NCBI GenBank assembly: GCA_964343305.1
Contig: CAYFJO010000165.1
Span: 1 to 21,611, forward strand
Reading direction: 5' to 3'
DNA from: CAYFJO01 sp964343305
GTDB taxonomy: Bacteria; Planctomycetota; Planctomycetia; Pirellulales; Pirellulaceae
DNA length: 21,611 nt
Position numbers and translations under genes: made by a program. The stretch's first letter is position 1. The number at the start of each line of letters is the position of its first letter. Under the pieces are notes generated by a model. It was not told the origin of the DNA, ran no database searches, and saw only the letters and a list, made by a program, of their open reading frames with translations. This document shows, piece after piece, positions 15,000-21,611 of this stretch.

Positions 15000-17984
15000 A
15001 TGCGCATCACGATGTTCTTCGTTCTGGCAGCTTTGACCGGATTGTTGATTTTCCGGTGGACCACTCAAACCGGCGCAGCAGAGAAGCAGCCCGGAAAGGC
15101 CCGTCCTTTCGGAATCGAGAAGCGAATCCCCTGGACGACGTCGCGGATCAAGGGTACGCCCGATCCGCCCAAGCCGTATCGCATCCAGCGGGCCTTTCCA
15201 AAACTCAAATTCGCCGAGCCCCTGGACATGACGAGAATTCCCGGCACTGATCGGCTCGTCGTCGCAGAGCGGTATGGCAAGATCTTCTCGTTCGCCGACG
15301 ATCCCAAAACGGCAAAGGCCGAGCTGTTGCTCGATCTCGGTAAGGTCGTCTACGGGGTGGCGCTGCATCCGAAGTTCAAACAGAACGGCTACCTCTATGT
15401 CACCTACATCATCGACCCAGAGAAGGAACAACCACACGGAACGCATCTCTCGCGGTTTCAGGCCAACCGCGACACCTTTCGCTGCGATCCGAAAACCGAG
15501 AAGCTGCTGATTGAATGGCCGTCGGGTGGACACAACGGCGGCTGCCTGAAGTTCGGTCCCGACGGATTTCTTTACGTCGCCACCGGTGACTCCAGCGGAA
15601 TCGCCGACGAAAAATTGACCGGGCAGGACTTGAGCACGCTGGCTGGCTCGATTCTTCGCATCGACGTCGATCATCCCGACGAAGGAAAGCCGTACGGAAT
15701 TCCGAAAGACAACCCGTTCGTCGGCACCGCCGGGGCTCGCCCCGAGATCTGGGCTTACGGGTTGCGGCAGGTTTGGAAGATGAGCTTTGATCAGGCGACC
15801 GGCCAGTTGTGGGGCGGGAACGTCGGGCAGGACCTGTGGGAGATGATCTTCATCCTCAAGAGCGGCGGCAATTACGGCTGGAGCGTGACCGAGGGAAGCT
15901 ATCCCTTCCGACCGGAACGCAAACGTGGCCCCACGCCCATCATCCCACCCATCATCGAATACAACCACACCGAAGGCCGCTCGGTCACCGGCGGTTTTGT
16001 GTATCACGGCAAGCGGCTCAATAAACTCGCCGGTGCTTACATCTACGGCGACTACGACACCGGCCGCGTCTGGGCACTCCGCTACGACGGCCAGAAAGTC
16101 ACCCGCAACGAAGAGCTGGTCGACACAAGCATTCGGCTCGTTGGCTTCGGAGAGACTCGCGACGGCGAGCTGTATCTGGTCGATCACATGGGCGGCGGCC
16201 TGCACCGGCTGGTCCCCAACGACCAGGCACAGGACCCGGCCGATTTCCCTCGCAAGCTGAGCCAAACCGGCCTGTTCGCGTCAACGGCCAAGCAGACGCC
16301 CGCGGCGGGCGTGATTGGATATTCGGTGGTCGCTCCGGCATGGTCCGATGGGGCCGTCAAGCAATGGTACCTCGCCGTGCCGGGCCGATCGCAAATCGAA
16401 TTCGAGACGCTGACCTATCCGCAGCCCGCGCCCGGCGCGCCGCCGGGATGGAAGTTCCCGCACGGAACCGTGCTCGCCGAGACCATCTCGCTGGAGATGG
16501 AGCAGGGGAACCCGGCCAGCCGCCGGCGGTTGGAGACGCGAATTCTGCATCACGAGCGAATCGCCGGCAGCGAACAATTCGGCGATCAATATTGGCGGGG
16601 CTACACCTACCTGTGGAACAAACAGCAGACCGACGCCGTGCTCCTGGAAGATCCGAACGGGCTGGACCGGACCTACACGATTCGCGATGCGGCTGCTCCG
16701 GGCGGGAAGCGGCAGCAAACGTGGCATTTTCCCAGCCGGGCCGAATGCACCGTCTGTCACAACATGGCGGCCAAGTACGCGATCGGCGTTACGACACTGC
16801 AGATGAACAAGGACCACGACTACGGCGGCGTGATCGACAATCAACTCCGCACACTGGAGCACATCAATCTCTTCACCGAGCCGTTGCCGAAACCGCCCGA
16901 CAAGCTGCCTCGGCTGGTCGATTATTCCGACAGCAAGCAGAATCTGGACCGGCGGGCACGATCCTATTTGCACGCCAACTGCGGTCACTGCCACCGCAAA
17001 TGGGGTGGCGGCAACGCCGAGTTCCAACTGGTCCATCCGCTGAAGCTCGACGAGACGGGAACGCTCGGCGTCCGTCCGGGACAGGGGACGTTCGCCATCC
17101 CGCACGCGCGTCTGCTGTCGGCCGGCGACCCGTATCGCTCGGTCCTGTTCTACCGCGTGGCGAAGCTCGGTTCCGGCCGCATGCCACGAATTGGCTCGAA
17201 CGTCGTCGACGAAGCCGGCCTGCGGCTGATACACGACTGGATTGCCGCCCTGCCGAGCGACTCAGAGTCACGAACCGAAACGGTCTCGGCCATCAAACGG
17301 CTGCGCGCCAGTGGCGGGAGCCCGGCCGCCGATCGCCTCAAACAGATCGATGCCCTGCTGGGCTCGACCGGTGCTTCGCTACAGTTGGCCTGGACGGTGG
17401 GCGATGCGGCGTTTCCCGAATCGATCCGCAACGAGATCCTCGCGCGGGTGACGACAAAATCGCCGGCACACATCCGCGACCTGTTCGAGCGGTTCTTGCC
17501 GGAAGAACAACGGACCAAACGTCTGGGGACAGTCATCAAACCGGAGACCATCCTCGCTTTGCCGGGCAACGTCGAGCGGGGCCGGAAGTTCTTTCTCGAG
17601 ACCGAGGGCGTGCAGTGCAAGAACTGTCACAAGATCCGCGACAAGGGAACCGAGATCGGTCCCGACCTGAGCGAAATCGGCAAGAAATACACCCGCGCGC
17701 AACTGCTCGAAGAAATCCTGGAACCGTCGAAAAAGGTCGATCCCAAGTTCATGACCTACGTCCTGGAGACCGCGGCCGGCCGCATCCACAGCGGGCTGCT
17801 GGTGAAGAAGACCACCGACGAGGTCGTACTGAAAAACGGCGAGAACAAGCTGATCACGCTGCCGACAGACGACATCGAGTTACTCGTCCCGCAACAACGC
17901 TCGCTGATGCCCGACCTACTGCTGCGCGACATGACGGCCCAGCAAGTTGCGGACCTAACGGCCTACCTCAACTCGCTGAAGTAG
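15000..17984 (+). CDS. Glucose/sorbosone dehydrogenase-like propeller fused to a triheme c-type cytochrome region
   Basis: ATG 15000 starts a signal peptide (MRITMFFVLAALTGLLIFRW); the longer upstream frame lacks one. The mature ~994-residue protein has three parts. Residues ~60-420 are a GSDH/soluble PQQ dehydrogenase-type beta-propeller (VVYGVALHPKFKQNGYLYVT, GGHNGGCLKFGPDGFLYVAT, PEIWAYGLRQVWKMSFD, GGNYGW). Residues ~430-780 match the HNE_0200/SO_2930-type diheme cytochrome region (APAWSDGAVKQWYLAVP, WRGYTYLWNKQQTDAVLL), with CTVCH near 582 and CGHCH near 660. Residues ~850-994 are the Pirellula/Verrucomicrobium heme-binding domain, with CKNCH near 872 and IGPDLSEIGKKYTRAQLLEE. The likely role is periplasmic oxidation of a sugar or polyol with electrons passed through three c-type hemes; the substrate is unknown. 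It converges on the minus-strand gene at 18010 with a 25-nt gap. The frame is open throughout. Confidence 0.9.
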   Translation: MRITMFFVLAALTGLLIFRWTTQTGAAEKQPGKARPFGIEKRIPWTTSRIKGTPDPPKPYRIQRAFPKLKFAEPLDMTRIPGTDRLVVAERYGKIFSFADDPKTAKAELLLDLGKVVYGVALHPKFKQNGYLYVTYIIDPEKEQPHGTHLSRFQANRDTFRCDPKTEKLLIEWPSGGHNGGCLKFGPDGFLYVATGDSSGIADEKLTGQDLSTLAGSILRIDVDHPDEGKPYGIPKDNPFVGTAGARPEIWAYGLRQVWKMSFDQATGQLWGGNVGQDLWEMIFILKSGGNYGWSVTEGSYPFRPERKRGPTPIIPPIIEYNHTEGRSVTGGFVYHGKRLNKLAGAYIYGDYDTGRVWALRYDGQKVTRNEELVDTSIRLVGFGETRDGELYLVDHMGGGLHRLVPNDQAQDPADFPRKLSQTGLFASTAKQTPAAGVIGYSVVAPAWSDGAVKQWYLAVPGRSQIEFETLTYPQPAPGAPPGWKFPHGTVLAETISLEMEQGNPASRRRLETRILHHERIAGSEQFGDQYWRGYTYLWNKQQTDAVLLEDPNGLDRTYTIRDAAAPGGKRQQTWHFPSRAECTVCHNMAAKYAIGVTTLQMNKDHDYGGVIDNQLRTLEHINLFTEPLPKPPDKLPRLVDYSDSKQNLDRRARSYLHANCGHCHRKWGGGNAEFQLVHPLKLDETGTLGVRPGQGTFAIPHARLLSAGDPYRSVLFYRVAKLGSGRMPRIGSNVVDEAGLRLIHDWIAALPSDSESRTETVSAIKRLRASGGSPAADRLKQIDALLGSTGASLQLAWTVGDAAFPESIRNEILARVTTKSPAHIRDLFERFLPEEQRTKRLGTVIKPETILALPGNVERGRKFFLETEGVQCKNCHKIRDKGTEIGPDLSEIGKKYTRAQLLEEILEPSKKVDPKFMTYVLETAAGRIHSGLLVKKTTDEVVLKNGENKLITLPTDDIELLVPQQRSLMPDLLLRDMTAQQVADLTAYLNSLK

Positions 17985-18009
17985 TCACCGCAAGGCCGAT
18001 GGGGGAAGG

Positions 18010-19497
18010 TCAATCCGTTTCTTCCTCTGCGTTGCTCGTCGCCAGACCTGGCACGCTGCGGGCCAAGCGCAGGCCGTTCCAGCGGAGTCGGCGGTGCGGA
18101 CGTTCGGCGTGTCGTGCGGCTGGGTCGAGTGACGGGGCGGAGTCGGAAAAGGCGCCGCCGCGTAGGACGCGCATGCTCCTGTCGGTAAGCGACTCGCGGC
18201 CGTCTGTTGCCTTGTAGAGGTACGGCCGAAAAAGACTGGAACACCATTCGCACACGTTGCCTTGCATGTCGTAAAAGCCCCAGGCGTTCGAACGTTTTGT
18301 GCCGACGGGCCGCGGCGCGTACGCGTCGATCGCGAGGAAAGACGTATCGGTCTTCCCCTCTCGCAGCGAATTGGTGCGATACCAAGCACACTGGCCAAGC
18401 TCTTCAGATTCCTGTCTGAGTTCTGACCTCTGAGTTCTGACCTCTGCGTTCTGTCCCGCGCGGCAGGCGTACTCCCATTCCGCTTCCGTTGGCAAACGAA
18501 AACCGCCGCCAGGAACGCGAGCGTTCAGCCGCCGCAAGAACTCCTGGCAATCGTCCCAAGATACACGCTCGATCGGCATGCGCTCGGTCTTGATGAAATC
18601 CTTGCCCTGATGCGCGCTGGGATTATCGTCCATGATCATCTGCCACTGGCCTTGCGTGACTTCGTGTTGGCCGAGATAGAAGGCATCGACTCGGACCGTG
18701 TGCACCGGACGGGAGTCGGCCAACTCGTCCGAACCCATGTCGAACTCACCGGGCGGGACCAGGATCATCCGCGTGTCTGATTCGACCACGCTGACCTCGC
18801 GCGGCAGTCCGGTCTCGCCGTTGAACTTTTCGCCGACGACTTTGAATCCCGGCAATCGTGGATTGAGCCGCCGCATGCACATCTCGAGCCTCATCCGCGC
18901 ACCGTGATTGCCGGGAATCAACTTCAGGGCAGCGCGGAACTCGGCTTGCGCCGCCTTCCAATCCTGCTGCTTGACGTGGCCTTCACCCCGGACTGTTCGC
19001 TCCTCGAACTGCTTCCAGCGTGCCAGAAGTTTCTCGATCCGATCATCCTTGGCAGTCGGCGGCTTCGATGGATTGATCAGGGCATGCACGTGGTGGCATT
19101 TCTGGCACGTTTGGACCTGCAGCGTTTCCGGACAGCCAGTTTCGTGGCAAGTCGCACAAGCTTGCTTGGCGATCGCCTCGCCACGTGGCAGGCGATCCGG
19201 TTTTATCTCGTTTCGTTCGTCGTCGATATGACCGCGGCTGGGGCCGTGGCATTTTCGGCAGTCTGCCTCGGCTTCGACGTGCGCGGAGATGCCCCATTCC
19301 AACACAGAAACGACGTGACAACGGGCGCAAACGCCAGCCTGTTTGAATTCGGGTGGCACTTTGTCCAGAGTCGTCGTTTGGATGTTTGGTCGAGTGTCGT
19401 CTTCAGCGGATGTGTTGCCGTCGACCAGGTGGATGAGCAGCATCGCTGGAACAACCGGAAGAAGAAGCGTTCCCAAAAGAATGGCTCGCCGGATCAT
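18010..19497 (-). CDS. Tetraheme cytochrome fused to an FGE/SUMF1-like domain
   Basis: ATG 19497 starts a 495-residue protein with an N-terminal membrane segment or signal anchor (about 5-26). Four CxxCH motifs follow: CARCH 57-61, CRKCH 80-84, CATCH 114-118 and CQKCH 131-135, a cytochrome c554/NrfB-like tetraheme pattern. Residues ~160-200 form a TPR-like helical pair (EGHVKQQDWKAAQAEFRAAL). Residues ~243-483 are an FGE-sulfatase (SUMF1/EgtB/PvdO) fold: MILVPPGEFDMGSDE, YLGQHEVTQGQWQMIM, GGFRLPTEAEWEYACRAG, AWGFYDMQGNVCEWC, RVLRGGAFSD. The Cys pair used by true formylglycine-generating enzymes near the C-terminus is not visible, so sulfatase activation is unlikely. A 42-nt tandem repeat replaces the usual GTTTxYSFGDD segment (residues ~348-362). 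It probably forms a two-gene unit with the AKR-like gene, whose stop is 14 nt upstream. The role is inferred to be extracytoplasmic electron transfer plus a binding or modification domain. Confidence 0.88.
   Translation of the reverse strand: MIRRAILLGTLLLPVVPAMLLIHLVDGNTSAEDDTRPNIQTTTLDKVPPEFKQAGVCARCHVVSVLEWGISAHVEAEADCRKCHGPSRGHIDDERNEIKPDRLPRGEAIAKQACATCHETGCPETLQVQTCQKCHHVHALINPSKPPTAKDDRIEKLLARWKQFEERTVRGEGHVKQQDWKAAQAEFRAALKLIPGNHGARMRLEMCMRRLNPRLPGFKVVGEKFNGETGLPREVSVVESDTRMILVPPGEFDMGSDELADSRPVHTVRVDAFYLGQHEVTQGQWQMIMDDNPSAHQGKDFIKTERMPIERVSWDDCQEFLRRLNARVPGGGFRLPTEAEWEYACRAGQNAEVRTQRSELRQESEELGQCAWYRTNSLREGKTDTSFLAIDAYAPRPVGTKRSNAWGFYDMQGNVCEWCSSLFRPYLYKATDGRESLTDRSMRVLRGGAFSDSAPSLDPAARHAERPHRRLRWNGLRLARSVPGLATSNAEEETD
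18415..18456. repeat. 14-bp tandem repeat, three copies, inside the FGE-like domain
   Basis: Three consecutive 14-mers are TCTGAGTTCTGACC, TCTGAGTTCTGACC and TCTGCGTTCTGTCC. Each 14-mer is itself two related 7-mers (TCTGANN). The 42 nt are a multiple of three, so the gene stays in frame; on the coding strand they give residues around AEVRTQRSELRQ. A more degenerate unit may precede it at about 18401-18414. Confidence 0.9.
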
Positions 19498-19511
19498 TGC
19501 TCAGCCTACTC

Positions 19512-20633
19512 TCAAACTCGCCAGCGGCGGTCGAGCCAGCGATAATGTGGCGGTAACCAATCACGACCGTACACCTTGCAGAGCTTGCGGGCTGCGTCGA
19601 GGGCATCACCCGCGTTTTGGCTCAGCTTCAGGTGAGTCTGAAGCGCCGCGTAGTTTTCGTCTACTTCATGCTCCTGGAACATGCCTGGCATGGCGCTGGT
19701 TATGAACGACCGCGAGTAGACGAATCGCAGGGCGGCCTGGCAAAGCGTTTCATCGGGCGAGCGGTCCAGGCTCTCCGTCAGCTTCTTGACGACGGCCGGC
19801 AGGACGGGTCGATATTTGTTCTGGTAAAGCTGAATCCGCGCGTTTTCCGGGATCGATTTTGGTAAGGCTTTTGGATCCAGTTTGACAATCGAACCGGCGG
19901 CGAGCGGCTTAATCGCGATCAGGCCGACTTGTTGTTTGACGGCCTTCGGCAGTATTTCCATGTAGTCGGCCCGCGCGTGGATGAAGTTGTACGGGAACAT
20001 GATGTAATCGAGGCCCTCGAGTTCGTCGAGCGCGCTGAGCATCATGCGTTCGCTGTGAGTCGAGATCCCGATGGCACGTACCTTGCCCGCCGCCTTTGCC
20101 TTCCGCATCGCGTCCCAATCCTCGAGGATGCGGTCGCTGATGCCCTGACCGTCGCCAACGTAGATGCGATACAAATCCACATGACCGAACAGCCGAGCCG
20201 CATCGTCGATGTTCTTGCCGACGAAGTTGGGAAACTGGCGGCAGAGCGATATCAACATTTTGTCGCGCCGGTCACGCACCAGCCGGGCCATTGGTTGCCA
20301 CTGGCCGGCGTTTTCGTAGGTGTCGACCATGTTCACGCCATAGTCCATTGATTTGGCAATGTGACGATCGCGGCGGGCCTGGCCTTTTTCGTCAAGCGTA
20401 CTGCCATGTTTGGCGCCGATTCGATGGGCCGGATTGATGTGAGAACCAAAGGAAAGGGCCGAAACAAATAGATCCGTCCCGCCAAGCCGCCGGTAGAGCA
20501 TCCCGCCTCGGCGATATTCCCGAATGGTTTCCGAACGCTCGCCGGCCAAAGCATGCGAGCTGGCGATGTTGGCGGTCAGCGCAACCTGTGCGCCTCGGCA
20601 CAACAGTTCTCGCCGCGAAACGCCTCGATCCAT
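19512..20633 (-). CDS. Tat-exported aldo/keto reductase-like protein with a degenerate catalytic tetrad
   Basis: ATG 20633 is chosen because a near-perfect GGGAGGTG Shine-Dalgarno lies 5 nt upstream and a Tat leader (MDRGVSRRELLCRG, then AQVALTANIASSHALA) begins there. The 373-residue product has the AKR (beta/alpha)8 pattern: LYRRLGGTDLFVSALSFGSH, GVNMVDTYENAG, DLYRIYVGDG, KVRAIGISTHSERMM, FPYNF and IAIKPLAAGSI. Of the usual Asp-Tyr-Lys-His tetrad only Asp104 is in place. The position five residues later is Ala109 instead of Tyr, the Lys position is about Cys131, and the His position is Tyr158. It may be a non-catalytic or differently acting member, or a NAD(P)-binding partner exported already loaded with cofactor, as Tat permits. 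It is the first gene of a unit with the tetraheme-FGE protein. Confidence 0.87.
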   Translation of the reverse strand: MDRGVSRRELLCRGAQVALTANIASSHALAGERSETIREYRRGGMLYRRLGGTDLFVSALSFGSHINPAHRIGAKHGSTLDEKGQARRDRHIAKSMDYGVNMVDTYENAGQWQPMARLVRDRRDKMLISLCRQFPNFVGKNIDDAARLFGHVDLYRIYVGDGQGISDRILEDWDAMRKAKAAGKVRAIGISTHSERMMLSALDELEGLDYIMFPYNFIHARADYMEILPKAVKQQVGLIAIKPLAAGSIVKLDPKALPKSIPENARIQLYQNKYRPVLPAVVKKLTESLDRSPDETLCQAALRFVYSRSFITSAMPGMFQEHEVDENYAALQTHLKLSQNAGDALDAARKLCKVYGRDWLPPHYRWLDRRWRV

Positions 20634-20774
20634 TGTCGCACCTCCCGTCGCCGCAAAACCTGAAAGCGTCAGAGACACGGTTGCCTGACGTCAGTGCCAT
20701 GTAGCATAACCAATGTGCCCCCAGAGTTCCAGAATGATGATTTCGATGGCATAATCTTGGAGAGGATTTGGTCG

Positions 20775-20810
20775 GGAAACCGTTGGGTTTCTCGCGAAAG
20801 CCCGGTTTCC
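20775..20810 (+). promoter_or_regulatory. Strong hairpin in the leader of the right-edge gene
   Basis: GGAAACCG (20775-20782) pairs perfectly with CGGTTTCC (20803-20810), and an inner GTTTC/GAAAG arm closes on a TCGC loop. The structure lies 22 nt upstream of the ATG at 20833 and just before the GAGGAG ribosome binding site (20817-20822). It could be an attenuator, a protein-binding leader or an mRNA-stabilising stem. No known riboswitch pattern is recognised. The remaining spacer (20634-20774) shows only a CATAAT box near 20750 without a good -35. Confidence 0.45.
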
Positions 20811-20832
20811 GGTACTGAGGAGTACAACCATC

Positions 20833-21611
20833 ATGCCGAACGTCAATTACAAAGACCGTACCGATAGCGTGCAAGAGAAGTTGCGGTTACTTCAAGCCGC
20901 ATACGCTGCGGGCAACTACGACCTTGCCATGTCGCTGTCGGAGTCGGTCAAAGACACACTTACATGCGAGCGGCAACTGGAGGCCGACCCGGCTTTGCCG
21001 CAAATCGGCGCGGATCATTTTGCTCCCGTCGACGAATTGCCCGACGCTTGGGCGAGGTGGGCGGCCGGATGGTCGTTCTACAAGTCGGTTGCCCTGTTCG
21101 AGACGGTCGGAATCGCACGGTCCAACGAACCGGTGGATCTGGCCGTCGCCTTTCGTGCCGATCAAACAACAGACCTTCAGCGCGAGGTGCGCGTTGCACG
21201 AGTGGACCCGCGCGAAGGCACGCTGCATGAAGTGCCTAGCCAGATCTATGCCGAGGCGCGTCGCGGCAAGGAGCGTCATTGTCGGCTTGTCTGCTTCGCA
21301 GAGGTTCCGACTCACGAACGTGCCACGTACCTCGTTTTCTACGGCAACCAAAATGCGGAGTTGCCTCAATACTCGTCCGATCTGAAAACATCCGGCCAAG
21401 GCTATGCCCTGGACATCCAGAACCATCATTACGTTGCCCATCTGTCGCGGCAAATGGGCCAGTTGGAGCGGCTCACGTACAAGCGCGAGCATGGACTGGA
21501 GCTGTACGCCGGAGGTAAAGGACACGGCGAGCCGCCGACGATCGACTGGGCTCACGATTACGTCGACCCCGGCCACTTTCAAAAACTGCGGATGCGAAAC
21601 TGGCCACACTG
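20833..21611 (+). CDS. Conserved-looking hypothetical protein, 3' end cut off by the window
   Basis: ATG 20833 is preceded by GAGGAG at a 10-nt spacing. The frame is open for 259 codons to the window end. It opens with a helical region (VQEKLRLLQAAYAAGNYDLA) and lacks a signal peptide. Further on come a strand-rich region (CRLVCFAEVPTHERATYLVF with YGNQNAELP) and then YALDIQNHHYVAHLSRQMGQ, LERLTYKREHGLELYAGG and WAHDYVDPGHFQKLRMRNW. The 'YLVFYGN' segment recalls the DUF2341-type motif, and the later part looks like a beta-sandwich sugar-binding fold; both are impressions. I believe similar proteins exist in Planctomycetes but know no function. It is divergent from the AKR-like gene. Confidence 0.75.
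   Translation, partial: MPNVNYKDRTDSVQEKLRLLQAAYAAGNYDLAMSLSESVKDTLTCERQLEADPALPQIGADHFAPVDELPDAWARWAAGWSFYKSVALFETVGIARSNEPVDLAVAFRADQTTDLQREVRVARVDPREGTLHEVPSQIYAEARRGKERHCRLVCFAEVPTHERATYLVFYGNQNAELPQYSSDLKTSGQGYALDIQNHHYVAHLSRQMGQLERLTYKREHGLELYAGGKGHGEPPTIDWAHDYVDPGHFQKLRMRNWPH

Noticed and set aside
16340..18217. 625-codon plus-strand frame overlapping the triheme gene
   Set aside because: Arg/Gly/Ala-rich translation typical of an out-of-frame shadow in GC-rich DNA.
18010..19497. Active sulfatase-maturing formylglycine-generating enzyme
   Set aside because: The C-terminal Cys pair needed for that activity is not seen, and no sulfatase gene is nearby.
1..21611. tRNA, rRNA, CRISPR arrays and complete insertion sequences
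   Set aside because: None recognised on either strand by eye; no transposase motifs or matching terminal repeats found.

Overview
The window reads like a piece of a Planctomycetota chromosome (Pirellulales/Gemmatales-like). The evidence is the gene families present: a DUF1592/DUF1588/DUF1585 cytochrome paired with a Tat-exported DUF1552 protein, a giant Ser/Thr kinase with a membrane segment and WD40 repeats, a glucose/sorbosone dehydrogenase-type propeller fused to a Pirellula/Verrucomicrobium-type heme domain, and a multiheme protein fused to a formylglycine-generating-enzyme (FGE/SUMF1)-like domain. Nothing was searched; all family names come from motif recognition.

Layout. 1-205 (minus): start of a small protein running off the left edge. 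206-1430: decayed ground with a hairpin, a small broken gene (783-1232) and the last ~120 nt of a group II intron (domains V and VI, minus strand). 1431-5432 (minus): DUF1592 cytochrome followed 12 nt later by DUF1552, each broken by one frameshift. 5561-6662 (plus): secreted esterase whose signal peptide is one base out of frame. 6953-7294 (plus): short, probably truncated lipoprotein. 7431-10946 (minus): kinase with 14 WD40 repeats; beyond its stop lie out-of-frame remains of another blade and of the usual C-terminal tail, with a 17-bp inverted repeat at the break. 10947-11587: a large palindrome, then a wrecked hicAB toxin-antitoxin pair. 11751-14596 (plus): large secreted glycosidase-like protein with one frameshift. 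14632-14887 (minus): remnant of another gene. 15000-17984 (plus): intact triheme dehydrogenase-like protein. 18010-20633 (minus): tetraheme-FGE fusion and a Tat-exported aldo/keto reductase-like protein, 14 nt apart. 20833-end (plus): conserved-looking protein cut by the right edge.

Functionally the window is dominated by exported proteins: c-type hemes in four reading frames, two Tat-type leaders, a secreted esterase, a secreted glycosidase and a lipoprotein. The best candidate for something under-described is 15000-20633, where a triheme sugar-dehydrogenase-like protein converges on a two-gene unit encoding a tetraheme-FGE fusion and an exported AKR-fold protein lacking most of the usual catalytic tetrad.

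A second theme is damage. At least five genes carry small indels, several in homopolymers or short repeats, while the kinase, the triheme protein, the tetraheme protein and the AKR are open over their full length. This could be real gene decay in a plastic region or uncorrected assembly error; sequence alone cannot decide.
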